From JAVWHX01 sp036639875 (GTDB lineage Bacteria; Bacillota_I; Bacilli_A; Erysipelotrichales; Coprobacillaceae): DNA of 10,992 nt. The notes beneath the pieces are model-generated. The model was not told the origin of the DNA. It saw only the letters and a program-made list of their open reading frames with translations, and ran no database searches. The translations under genes were made by a program, and so were the position numbers. The stretch spans positions 1 to 10,992 of the forward strand of contig JAVWHX010000068.1 in assembly GCA_036639875.1 (NCBI GenBank), read 5' to 3'. Shown piece by piece: positions 5,682 through 10,992 of this stretch (positions within the stretch are counted from its first letter, which is position 1; each line of letters starts with the position of its first letter).

Positions 5682-6489
5682 ATTTTGCTTTATCCTTTAA
5701 TGTATTTTCATCCATTTGATAAATAGCATCAATGACATAGTTTCTAAATGTTGCATTACCATCAACATTCGTTAAACGTGCTTCTGCAACTTCTCCAGCT
5801 ATCCCCATCGCCATCACACTACATGCTGTGGCTTGTAATAGATTTTCTGGATTAGCAACAAGATAAGCAGCAGTCATTGCTGATAACATACATCCTGTCC
5901 CGGTAATTCTTGATAACATGGCTGTTCCATTTTCTATGACATAAGCATCTTGACTATCACAAACAATATCAATTGCTCCTGTAATCGCAATAATTGCCTT
6001 TGTCTTTTTTGATAATTCCTTAGCAAACATAATTGTTTTATTTAAGTTTTCTTTTGTGACGACATCATCAATAGATGCATCAACTCCTTGAGTTTTTCCA
6101 CTTCCTAATGCAAGGGTTTTGATTTCTGAAATATTTCCTTTGATGACTGTAAACTGTATTTCATCTAAAAGTTTCAAAGCTGTTTGTGTTCTTAATTGAC
6201 TTGCTCCTGCACCAACAGGATCTAAGATAACAGGATGTCCTAATTCATTCGCTTTACGTCCTGCTTTTATCATTGATTGAATTGTCCGTGTATTTAAAGT
6301 CCCAATATTAATATTAAGTCCTCCACATATTGTTGTAATCTCTTCTACTTCCTTTTCATCATCAGCCATAATAGGTGAACCACCACACGCTAGTAAAATA
6401 TTAGCACAATCATTCACTGTGACATAATTTGTGATATTATGAACCAATGGTGTCTTTTCTCTTACATTCTTTAAACATTCTTCTATCAT
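5668..6489 (-). CDS. thiM: Hydroxyethylthiazole kinase
   Basis: ThiM phosphorylates 4-methyl-5-(2-hydroxyethyl)thiazole, a salvage step that lets the cell reuse the thiazole half of thiamine. The protein is 273 residues, normal for the family. Visible motifs are PLVHNITNYV (14-23), SPIMA (38-42), VILDPVGAGAS (87-97), VIKGNISEI (115-123), ITGAID (169-174), the anion-hole loop GTGCMLSA (197-204) with Cys200, and the C-terminal GNATFRNYVIDAI (244-256). The ATG at 6489 has an AAAGGAG site about 8 nt upstream. It is the first gene after the TPP riboswitch, so it and the three overlapping genes behind it should be shut off when TPP is abundant. No biosynthetic thiC/thiG neighbours are seen, which fits a salvage lifestyle. 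Confidence 0.97.
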   Translation of the reverse strand: MIEECLKNVREKTPLVHNITNYVTVNDCANILLACGGSPIMADDEKEVEEITTICGGLNINIGTLNTRTIQSMIKAGRKANELGHPVILDPVGAGASQLRTQTALKLLDEIQFTVIKGNISEIKTLALGSGKTQGVDASIDDVVTKENLNKTIMFAKELSKKTKAIIAITGAIDIVCDSQDAYVIENGTAMLSRITGTGCMLSAMTAAYLVANPENLLQATACSVMAMGIAGEVAEARLTNVDGNATFRNYVIDAIYQMDENTLKDKAKYEKC

Positions 6490-6513
6490 CTTTATCTCTC
6501 CTTTATAGTATCG

Positions 6514-6546
6514 AAAAAGCGAATAACCTGATTAAGGTTATCCGCT
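6514..6546 (-). terminator. Riboswitch-controlled intrinsic terminator before thiM
   Basis: On the minus strand an 11-bp stem AGCGGATAACC/GGTTATTCGCT (one G-T pair, 7-nt loop) runs into TTTTT. It begins one base after the 3' strand of the aptamer P1 stem and ends about 25 nt before thiM, the arrangement of a transcription-terminating TPP switch. The 5' arm bases GAUAA (6542-6538) can instead pair with UUAUC (6551-6547), part of the P1 3' strand, offering an antiterminator. Confidence 0.92.
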
Positions 6547-6547
6547 G

Positions 6548-6646
6548 ATAAACAAGGCGACTTCCTCCGGTGGCATTATCCACATCAGGTAAAGGGTCGA
6601 AGTTAATGACTTCCTCTCAGCCTGCATACAAGCTCCCCTGCTTTAT
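6548..6646 (-). promoter_or_regulatory. TPP riboswitch aptamer (THI element)
   Basis: This RNA element binds thiamine pyrophosphate and controls the downstream thi genes. Read on the minus strand it shows the canonical parts in order. P1 5' strand AUAAA (6646-6642) pairs with UUUAU (6552-6548). GGGGAGCUUG/CAGGCUGAGA forms P2 and the conserved CUGAGA (6620-6615). A short P3 hairpin GAAGU/ACUUC follows. Then GACCCUUUACCUGAU (the CCUGAU element at about 6589-6584) and the pyrophosphate-sensor helix GUGGAUAAUGCCACCGGAGGAA complete it. The spacing and conserved bases leave little doubt about ligand class. The terminator follows directly, so high TPP should abort transcription before thiM. Confidence 0.96.
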
Positions 6647-6653
6647 GTCTTCT

Positions 6654-6682
6654 ATTATGACACTTTTATATAAAAATAACAA
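6654..6682 (-). promoter_or_regulatory. Sigma-A promoter of the thi operon
   Basis: On the minus strand the -35 TTGTTA (6682-6677) and the -10 CATAAT (6659-6654) are separated by 17 nt. Predicted transcription begins near 6647, exactly at the first base of the riboswitch P1 stem, which supports the call. Confidence 0.8.
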
Positions 6683-6701
6683 GGCATTCTCCTTTGATAT
6701 C

Positions 6702-7652
6702 TTATCTTTGAGATATTTTTCTTTTCTCTATAACAATTGCAAGAATGATAAGAACTATTGATAATCCAATCACATAGATAATACCTAAAGAAGGTATTGC
6801 TGTATGAGTCTCTAAAGATTCTAACAAAGACATTGTTTGTTTTTGTGGTAAAAACTGAACAATATTATTAAATATCTCATTACTTGTCACTTGTACAAAA
6901 CCTCCTGATACAATCGATCCAGCAATTGCAAACATATTTCCAAACATCATACTCTCCATAGGACCTTTAACTAATGCATTCATCCAAAGTCCAAACGATG
7001 TTGCAAAGAAACATAACATAAATAGAACCAATATAAATTGCCACATAGTTATAGATAAAGCAATATCAAAAAGAATAATACTTCCACAAATAACAACAAC
7101 AGCTGGTACAAATAAGAATATTAAGACAACAAAGAAATGACTTAACATATATTGATAACATTGAAATGATGTACTTAATATACGTTTGTTAATACCATTT
7201 CTTTCATCAAAGTAATATTGATACATTTGACATCCTAATAGTAAAACAACCATCATAAAGAAACCAAGAATATTAGAAGCAGTTCCTCTTTGAGGACTAT
7301 CATCTTGAAGAGTCGTTATTTGTCCACTCACAAGTAACTTTAATGCTTGATCAAAGTCTTCTCCCTTAGTCGATTGAACCTTAATATCATTGCCTTCTTC
7401 AATAATAAGAGCATCATATTCATTTAAAACAAGTTGTGATGTCTTAGGAATATCATCTAGATAAATATATTTAACTTCATCATTTTTAACCACTTCAACA
7501 TTCCCTACAATTCCAACTCTCATGTTAGATGAAACATTATTCGTAAAATAAATAGCAATCCCAATAACAGTTGGTATTAATACAAGATAAGTGATAAGAA
7601 ACGCTTTATTATGAATAATACGATATACGACTAATTTCATTAATTTTAACAT
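6702..7652 (-). CDS. ABC-2 type transporter permease, with extracellular domain
   Basis: This is a 316-residue membrane subunit of the exporter. The start at MLKLMKLVVY follows AGGGGG about 8-9 nt upstream; MKLVVY five codons in is an alternative. Helix 1 lies at about 16-36, and then a largely soluble, probably extracytoplasmic domain covers 40-125 with alternating strands (RVGIVG, KYIYLDD, DALIIEE). Five more helices follow at about 127-147, 169-195, 200-226, 233-252 and 287-307. This is the topology of ABC-2 permeases such as NatB or the Lnr/Drr exporters. It comes 12 nt after the other permease, the two probably forming a heterodimer driven by the ATPase upstream. It is the last gene of the operon; a few bases on is the thi promoter. 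The substrate cannot be inferred. Confidence 0.88.
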   Translation of the reverse strand: MLKLMKLVVYRIIHNKAFLITYLVLIPTVIGIAIYFTNNVSSNMRVGIVGNVEVVKNDEVKYIYLDDIPKTSQLVLNEYDALIIEEGNDIKVQSTKGEDFDQALKLLVSGQITTLQDDSPQRGTASNILGFFMMVVLLLGCQMYQYYFDERNGINKRILSTSFQCYQYMLSHFFVVLIFLFVPAVVVICGSIILFDIALSITMWQFILVLFMLCFFATSFGLWMNALVKGPMESMMFGNMFAIAGSIVSGGFVQVTSNEIFNNIVQFLPQKQTMSLLESLETHTAIPSLGIIYVIGLSIVLIILAIVIEKRKISQR

Positions 7653-7664
7653 ATCATTTTCCCC

Positions 7665-8411
7665 CTAAACATAATCTTCTGGACGATAGTTTCTATGAAC
7701 AACTAATAACAATAGAAACGAAAGTACAAGAAGTCCTACCATAATCATAAAATAGTTTGCACTTGCTCCATCATAGATAAGTTGAAACACACAATCAATT
7801 GTCCATTTCATAGGTGAGAAACTTGCGATTTTTTCAAACGCTGCACCTAGATTCGCAATTGGAAACATAATTCCAGATAAGAAACCAAGTACCGACATAG
7901 AATTAGATAATATAATATTTGTTAATTCTTCACTACGAAGCGTCACACAGATAGCACTACTTAACATTGTTAGAAACAAAACAAAATTGAACAACAACAA
8001 AATAATATAAATCATATTTTCATCCCCAAAGTTTACAAAAGATAAACTTTGATATACAACAATATTAATCGATAAACAAGTTGCCATAAAAAGAAAGCAA
8101 GTCATAATCTTAGAACTATAAATAACAATTCTTGAAACAGGACTATAAAAGATTCTTGTATTCCCTCCCCTTATACGCTTTTCTAAAAAACTATTTGCTG
8201 GAACTGTCGCCCCCATCATAGCAACAAAGAATATCATTGTAACTCCATAAAAATCATAAGAACTCACTAATGATGTGTTATAAAGATCTTCAAATAAGAA
8301 TCCCATCAATAAAGTCACAACCGTTGGAAAGATTAAAAAAACAACCAATGTTCCTGAACTCATTATCAAATTATAAAAATCTTGTTTAAATAATACCCAA
8401 AATTTCCTCAT
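7665..8411 (-). CDS. ABC-2 type transporter permease
   Basis: This is a 248-residue inner permease subunit. The start MRKFWVLFKQ (8411) has GAGGG 7-8 nt upstream and lies 2 nt after the ATPase stop; longer in-frame starts run into the ATPase gene. Six hydrophobic helices lie at about 21-40, 54-74, 102-121, 132-158, 166-187 and 220-240. The cytoplasmic segment EKRIRGGNTRIFYSPVSR (77-94) matches the coupling region of ABC-2 permeases (usual form ERExGTxxxLxxxPxSR), and SGIMFPIANL (179-188) is the usual glycine/proline turn before the last extracellular part. With the ATPase and the larger permease it forms a three-gene exporter like those that expel peptide antibiotics, lipids or drugs. Confidence 0.9.
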   Translation of the reverse strand: MRKFWVLFKQDFYNLIMSSGTLVVFLIFPTVVTLLMGFLFEDLYNTSLVSSYDFYGVTMIFFVAMMGATVPANSFLEKRIRGGNTRIFYSPVSRIVIYSSKIMTCFLFMATCLSINIVVYQSLSFVNFGDENMIYIILLLFNFVLFLTMLSSAICVTLRSEELTNIILSNSMSVLGFLSGIMFPIANLGAAFEKIASFSPMKWTIDCVFQLIYDGASANYFMIMVGLLVLSFLLLLVVHRNYRPEDYV

Positions 8412-8413
8412 AC

Positions 8414-9352
8414 TTAATCCCTCAATTTCTTCCCTGTTAATTCTAAAAAGACCATCTCTAAGTTTCCTTCTTCTGTTTCCATTTTTTGAATATGACAATT
8501 ATGTTGAACAAAGAATAAAATAATTTTATCTAAAACTTCATTGTTTTTAGAAACAGTTATTTGAATCTTATTTTCTTCTTGTTGAATAGACTGTACACCT
8601 TCAATATTCAATAATGATTCTTCAATATCTATAGTGACTTTATCTAAATATAAAGTATAGATCAAAGTATCTTTATACTTTTCTAAAAGTTCTTTTAAAG
8701 TCCCTTCAGCAATCTTTTCTCCCTTATCCATAATGATAATACGATCAGCAATTTCTTCTACTTCTTCCATATAATGTGTTGTATAAATAATTGTTGTTCC
8801 TTGATCTTTTAAAATCTTTAAAGATGAAAGAATATGATTTCTTGATTGAGGATCAATACCTACTGTTGGTTCATCTAATATTAATAACTTTGGTTGATGA
8901 GCAATTGCACACGCAATATTTAACCTTCTTTTCATACCACCACTAAATGTTTTAGGTTTATCATCTTTTTTATCTTCTAATCCTACAAAAGATAATGCTT
9001 CAATAACTCTTTTATTTAAGTCTTGTTTTGTTAAGTTATATAAAGATGCAAAAAATGCAACATTTCTATATGCAGAAATATCTTCATATATAGCAATCTC
9101 TTGTGGGACAATCCCTAATTGACTTTTGATTTGATTTGATTGTTTATCAAAGGAATAACCAAATGCAGAAATATCTCCTTTATCACTTTTTAAGATTGTT
9201 GATAGAATACTAATCGTTGTACTCTTACCTGCCCCATTAGGTCCTAACAATCCAAGTATCTCCCCTTTATTTACATAAAATGATAAATCATTAACTGCTT
9301 TATTTTTATCAAAACTTTTTTCTAAACGTTTCACTTCTAATATTTTTTCCAT
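8414..9352 (-). CDS. ABC transporter ATP-binding protein (ABC-2 exporter type)
   Basis: This is a 312-residue ATPase that powers the two permeases behind it. The start MEKILEVKRL at 9352 has GGAGGAG upstream; the ATG ten codons earlier has none. Motifs: Walker A GPNGAGKST (37-45), Q-loop VPQE (82-85, Gln84), signature FSGGMKRRL (136-144), Walker B LLILDEPT (156-163), D-loop GIDPQS (165-170) and the switch His193 in TTHYMEE. A C-terminal extension of about 90 residues (223-312) with beta-alpha repeats is like the DUF4162-type tail of DrrA/CcmA-family exporters. The three genes (ATPase, permease, permease) are separated by 2 and 12 nt. The LnrLMN/DrrAB/NatAB group is the best comparison; the substrate is unknown. 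No dedicated regulator or two-component pair adjoins it. Confidence 0.95.
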   Translation of the reverse strand: MEKILEVKRLEKSFDKNKAVNDLSFYVNKGEILGLLGPNGAGKSTTISILSTILKSDKGDISAFGYSFDKQSNQIKSQLGIVPQEIAIYEDISAYRNVAFFASLYNLTKQDLNKRVIEALSFVGLEDKKDDKPKTFSGGMKRRLNIACAIAHQPKLLILDEPTVGIDPQSRNHILSSLKILKDQGTTIIYTTHYMEEVEEIADRIIIMDKGEKIAEGTLKELLEKYKDTLIYTLYLDKVTIDIEESLLNIEGVQSIQQEENKIQITVSKNNEVLDKIILFFVQHNCHIQKMETEEGNLEMVFLELTGKKLRD

Positions 9353-9376
9353 AATATCTCCTCCTGGCATTAATAT

Positions 9377-9405
9377 AATCAATATTTTTTGTTCAGGCTA
9401 CAAAC
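9377..9405 (-). promoter_or_regulatory. Weak candidate promoter of the ABC exporter operon
   Basis: On the minus strand TTGTAG is followed after 17 nt by GATTAT, ending about 25 nt before the ATPase start and leaving a very short leader. Both hexamers are imperfect and nearby TATATT offers an alternative -10 with poorer spacing, so the exact boxes are doubtful. Apart from this, 9360-9500 shows no gene on either strand. Confidence 0.3.
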
Positions 9406-9503
9406 TCTGCTTTACTTATCAGAAACTATTGGTTGCAAAGTCTAGTTGCGATACAAAATTCATTAAAAATACTCATTTTCAATAAGAAGATAACTAAATT
9501 TTC

Positions 9504-9532
9504 TTGCATTTATATCAAAATAATGGTATTAT
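9504..9532 (+). promoter_or_regulatory. Promoter of the lone tRNA-Gly
   Basis: The -35 TTGCAT (9504-9509) and -10 TATTAT (9527-9532) have 17-nt spacing, and the predicted start near 9540 lies about 14 nt before the tRNA. This is independent of the tRNA cluster at the left edge, so this copy is expressed on its own. Confidence 0.8.
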
Positions 9533-9553
9533 ATAAAAGCGTTAAAGAACAAT

Positions 9554-9627
9554 GCGGGTGTAGTTCAATGGTAGAACTCCAGCCTTCCAAGCTGATTACG
9601 TGGGTTCGATTCCCATCACCCGCTCCA
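9554..9627 (+). tRNA. tRNA-Gly (anticodon UCC), copy 3, isolated
   Basis: All 74 nt are identical to the copies at 90-163 and 188-261, including the C-A mismatch at the top of the anticodon stem and the encoded CCA. Identity to copy 2 reaches 3 nt upstream and 8 nt downstream of the gene. Unlike those copies it is monocistronic, with its own promoter and terminator. Confidence 0.97.
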
Positions 9628-9637
9628 TTAAAAGATT

Positions 9638-9664
9638 CACTTCCATATGTCGGAAGTGTTTTTT
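9638..9664 (+). terminator. Intrinsic terminator of the lone tRNA-Gly
   Basis: A perfect 7-bp stem CACTTCC/GGAAGTG with a 7-nt loop and T6 tail lies 10 nt after the tRNA. It is related to the hairpin at 271-302 in sequence and position. Between here and 9828 I see no gene. Confidence 0.92.
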
Positions 9665-9828
9665 ATTAATTGCAAATAACAAGAATATTAAAATATATTT
9701 CATATTTATAATAAGCAAAATATAATATTCATATAAATAAGAATTGACTGAGCTGAATGCTTAGCAGGAAATCTGAATTTGAAGCATCAATTATTTATAT
9801 TTTGAATATTGATACGGGGATGTCATCA

Positions 9829-9868
9829 TATCAACTAATAGTTGATATAACTTACTCAACTGTTAGTT
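9829..9868. promoter_or_regulatory. Paired palindromic operator candidates before the XRE-membrane regulator
   Basis: Site 1 (9829-9847) is a perfect palindrome, arms TATCAACTA/TAGTTGATA around one central base. Site 2 (9856-9868, TCAACTGTTAGTT) repeats the core TCAACTnnTAGTT with the right half-site degenerate. The two cores are 25 nt apart. Site 2 overlaps the expected -35 position of the TATAAT box at 9878-9883. This suits cooperative self-repression by the XRE protein encoded 56 nt downstream; binding itself is inferred. Confidence 0.6.
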
Positions 9869-9877
9869 CGTGTACAT

Positions 9878-9883
9878 TATAAT
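9878..9883 (+). promoter_or_regulatory. -10 box of the XRE-membrane regulator gene
   Basis: This is a perfect TATAAT, 41 nt before the ATG. The -35 at 17-nt spacing (CTCAAC, 9855-9860) is poor and lies in the second operator-like site, so the promoter may be weak or need help. Confidence 0.5.
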
Positions 9884-9923
9884 CAATCCATAATATATTA
9901 GTACTTGAAAGGAGTTCACCTAA

Positions 9924-10391
9924 ATGAATCAAGAAAAAATAGGCAAATTTATAACAGCTTGTAGAAAAGAAAAAAAGCTTACTCAATTCCAACTTGCTGA
10001 AAAACTAAATATAACTGATAGAGCTGTATCTAAATGGGAAACAGGTAAGTCTTTACCTGATCCATCAATTATGTTGGAACTTTGCGCTCTATTAAACATC
10101 ACTGTAAATGAGTTGCTAACAGGTGAAAGATTAAGTATGGAAAACTATAAGGAAAATGCAGAAAAAAATCTTTTTGAACAACAAAGGAAAGAAGCAAGAA
10201 TAAAGGCTGATAAAAAAATTCTGAATATTGTTATTGTATTAATAACAATCTTGGCTTTTATAGCTCATCTAATAATTAATTTTATTTATCCAAATAACAC
10301 CTCAACAGGAATGGGAGAGGTTATTGCAATAGGATTGATTTTTTCTTATTTATGGTTCTTTACTCGGAACTATGAAATAAAAAAGAAATAA
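9924..10391 (+). CDS. XRE family regulator with two C-terminal membrane helices
   Basis: The protein is 155 residues with GGAG at 9911-9914 before the ATG. The N-terminal XRE domain (about 5-66) is of the common Bacillota type: QFQLAEKLNITDRAVSKWETG (21-41) is the helix-turn-helix with the family signature VSKWE, and LPDPSIMLELCALLNITVNELL completes the fold. A charged linker (67-97) with coiled-coil character leads to two hydrophobic helices (98-120 and 130-147) and a short basic tail. The DNA-binding domain would therefore be tethered to the inner face of the membrane, as in many small regulators that sense envelope or peptide signals. Palindromic sites overlap its promoter, suggesting self-control. 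It has no intact downstream partner here; only a fragment follows. Confidence 0.9.
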   Translation: MNQEKIGKFITACRKEKKLTQFQLAEKLNITDRAVSKWETGKSLPDPSIMLELCALLNITVNELLTGERLSMENYKENAEKNLFEQQRKEARIKADKKILNIVIVLITILAFIAHLIINFIYPNNTSTGMGEVIAIGLIFSYLWFFTRNYEIKKK

Positions 10392-10453
10392 TATTTAGAA
10401 TACTCATTAAGTAAATTTAGAAATAAATTTTAAACATAATATGAACCACGTAA

Positions 10454-10636
10454 ATTAAAGTTTATGGTGATGCATATATTACTGATACGAAGACAATTTA
10501 TGATGATACGGAAGTTTTATTATTAAATGATAAAGATACTGTTAAAACATCTGGAACTGAAATAGTAATTGTTGAAAGTTGTTTTCCAAATTCATTTAGT
10601 CCTGTTCAATGTAGAGATCAAACTAAACCTCTTTGA
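10454..10636 (+). pseudogene. Orphan C-terminal fragment of an unidentified protein
   Basis: An open frame of 60 codons starts after a TAA at 10451-10453 without any usable start codon or ribosome site. It reads like real protein: KVYGDAYITDTKTIYDDTEV, followed by LLLNDKDTVKTSGTEIVIVE and a tail ending QCRDQTKPL. The composition (strand-forming, Asp/Thr-rich) suggests a small beta domain. The stop codon TGA (10634-10636) is part of the terminator stem, an arrangement expected of a genuine gene end. I read it as the 3' remnant of a gene whose 5' part has been lost; the family is not recognised. The 62 nt before it hold nothing I can identify. Confidence 0.45.
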
Positions 10637-10658
10637 TTAAATTCAAAGAGGTTTTCTT
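10625..10658 (+). terminator. Intrinsic terminator after the orphan fragment
   Basis: A perfect 12-bp stem AAACCTCTTTGA/TCAAAGAGGTTT with a 6-nt loop, followed by TTTTCTTT. The 5' arm includes the last codons and stop of the orphan fragment. It also ends transcripts from the XRE-membrane gene. Confidence 0.88.
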
Positions 10659-10661
10659 TAT

Positions 10662-10698
10662 AAAGAAAAGCAACCATATTTTTTTATATGATTGCTTT
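10662..10698 (-). terminator. Terminator of the minus-strand Rpn-family gene
   Basis: The 13-bp stem AAAGCAATCATAT/ATATGGTTGCTTT (minus strand, one C-A mismatch, A-rich loop) is followed by TTTTCTTTA. It lies 25 nt past the stop codon at 10723. Together with the adjacent plus-strand hairpin it separates converging genes. Confidence 0.8.
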
Positions 10699-10722
10699 AT
10701 AAATTTTGGACATTTATTGAAA

Positions 10723-10992
10723 TTATACACTCGTCAATATTTTTGAAATATCCTCTTGATTATTGATTTCGTAGAAATGATTTTCTAATGAATCGAGTTG
10801 TTCAGGACTACTATTCTCTATATCTATGATAATCTCTTGCCTTAAAGAATCGAATCTTCTTTTTAACAGGTTTGTCAAAAGCGCAATTCTTCCTTCAAAG
10901 TTTCCTTCTATTAAACCTTCTTGTTTTCCAACCATTCTAATCTGATCTGTTAATGTACACATATCTATCTTTTCTCCTTCCTCTTCTTGAAT
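10723..10992 (-). CDS. Rpn/PD-(D/E)XK family transposase-like nuclease, C-terminal part
   Basis: Only the last 89 residues are inside the window; the frame is open to the right edge (it reads IQEEEGEKID before the internal Met at 10962), so that Met is not the true start. The segment EEEGEKIDMCTLTDQIRMVG, followed by the glycine/glutamate repeat KQEGLIEGNFEGR, and then LLTNLLKRRFDSLRQEIIIDIENSSPEQLDSL match the C-terminal region of Rpn (recombination-promoting nuclease, YhgA-like) and related PD-(D/E)XK transposase-family proteins of Bacillota, including the DUF4351-like helix pair. The catalytic nuclease domain would lie to the right, outside the window. Such proteins are common, multicopy and fast-evolving in gut Bacillota. 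A terminator follows its stop. Confidence 0.8.
   Translation of the reverse strand: MQEEEGEKIDMCTLTDQIRMVGKQEGLIEGNFEGRIALLTNLLKRRFDSLRQEIIIDIENSSPEQLDSLENHFYEINNQEDISKILTSV

Noticed and set aside
6704..6727. ATATCT/AGATAT hairpin with T-run on the plus strand as a terminator
   Set aside because: It would only serve plus-strand transcripts, of which there are none here; it overlaps the end of the permease gene and lacks a U-tract on the minus strand.
6570..6761. Plus-strand open frame of 63 codons across the riboswitch and thi promoter
   Set aside because: It lies on the antisense strand of a structured RNA, and its reading is explained by the conserved aptamer sequence.
9433..9669. Plus-strand open frame of 78 codons covering the lone tRNA-Gly
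   Set aside because: Most of it is the translated tRNA and its terminator; tRNA genes often give such artefacts.
1..10992. CRISPR arrays, toxin-antitoxin pairs with recognisable toxins, retrons or phage-defence operons
   Set aside because: No regularly spaced repeats, no reverse transcriptase and no recognisable toxin or effector motif were found on either strand. The XRE genes pair only with membrane proteins of unknown role.

Overview
The window is AT-rich (roughly 30% G+C) and reads as a low-GC Bacillota chromosome. Tight Shine-Dalgarno sites, one TTG start, intrinsic terminators, CCA-encoded tRNAs and a TPP riboswitch all fit. The protein flavour and operon layout suggest the Erysipelotrichales/Coprobacillaceae group (Coprobacillus- or Thomasclavelia-like), but that assignment is an impression and not tested.

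Left edge (1-302): a tRNA cluster with a tRNA-Lys(UUU) cut by the window start, two identical tRNA-Gly(UCC) genes and a terminator. A fourth tRNA gene (third copy of Gly) sits alone at 9554-9627 with its own promoter and terminator, so the same 85-nt block flanks about 9.3 kb. From 303 to 2130 is an eroded accessory stretch on the + strand: a frameshifted unidentified gene (461-859), a small two-helix membrane protein (972-1280), a second broken fragment (1284-1454) and an intact GNAT acetyltransferase (1512-1958). Two copies of a 44-nt repeat lie directly after the first pseudogene and after the GNAT gene.

Middle (2054-3490): a minus-strand two-gene operon made of an XRE repressor (TTG start) and a four-helix membrane protein, with a consensus promoter, a palindromic candidate operator at the start site and a strong terminator. 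A divergent small membrane protein of unknown role follows.

Core (3603-6682, minus strand): a thiamine salvage operon, TPP riboswitch - thiM - thiE - HAD phosphatase - thiD, in which each gene overlaps the next. ThiM and ThiD phosphorylate the thiazole and pyrimidine halves and ThiE joins them to thiamine monophosphate. No thiL, thiC or thiG is present. The embedded HAD enzyme is a candidate for TMP dephosphorylation or another clean-up step.

Right (6702-9352, minus strand): an ABC-2 exporter operon of one ATPase and two six-helix permeases. Then come the lone tRNA-Gly, an XRE regulator fused to two membrane helices behind paired palindromes (9829-9868), an orphan C-terminal gene fragment whose stop codon is inside a terminator stem, and, at the right edge, the C-terminal part of an Rpn/PD-(D/E)XK transposase-family protein on the minus strand.

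Most of the window is conventional. The parts worth a second look are the HAD gene inside the thiamine operon, the riboswitch expression platform, the two regulator/membrane-protein loci with visible operators, and the decayed, repeat-bearing region next to the tRNA cluster.
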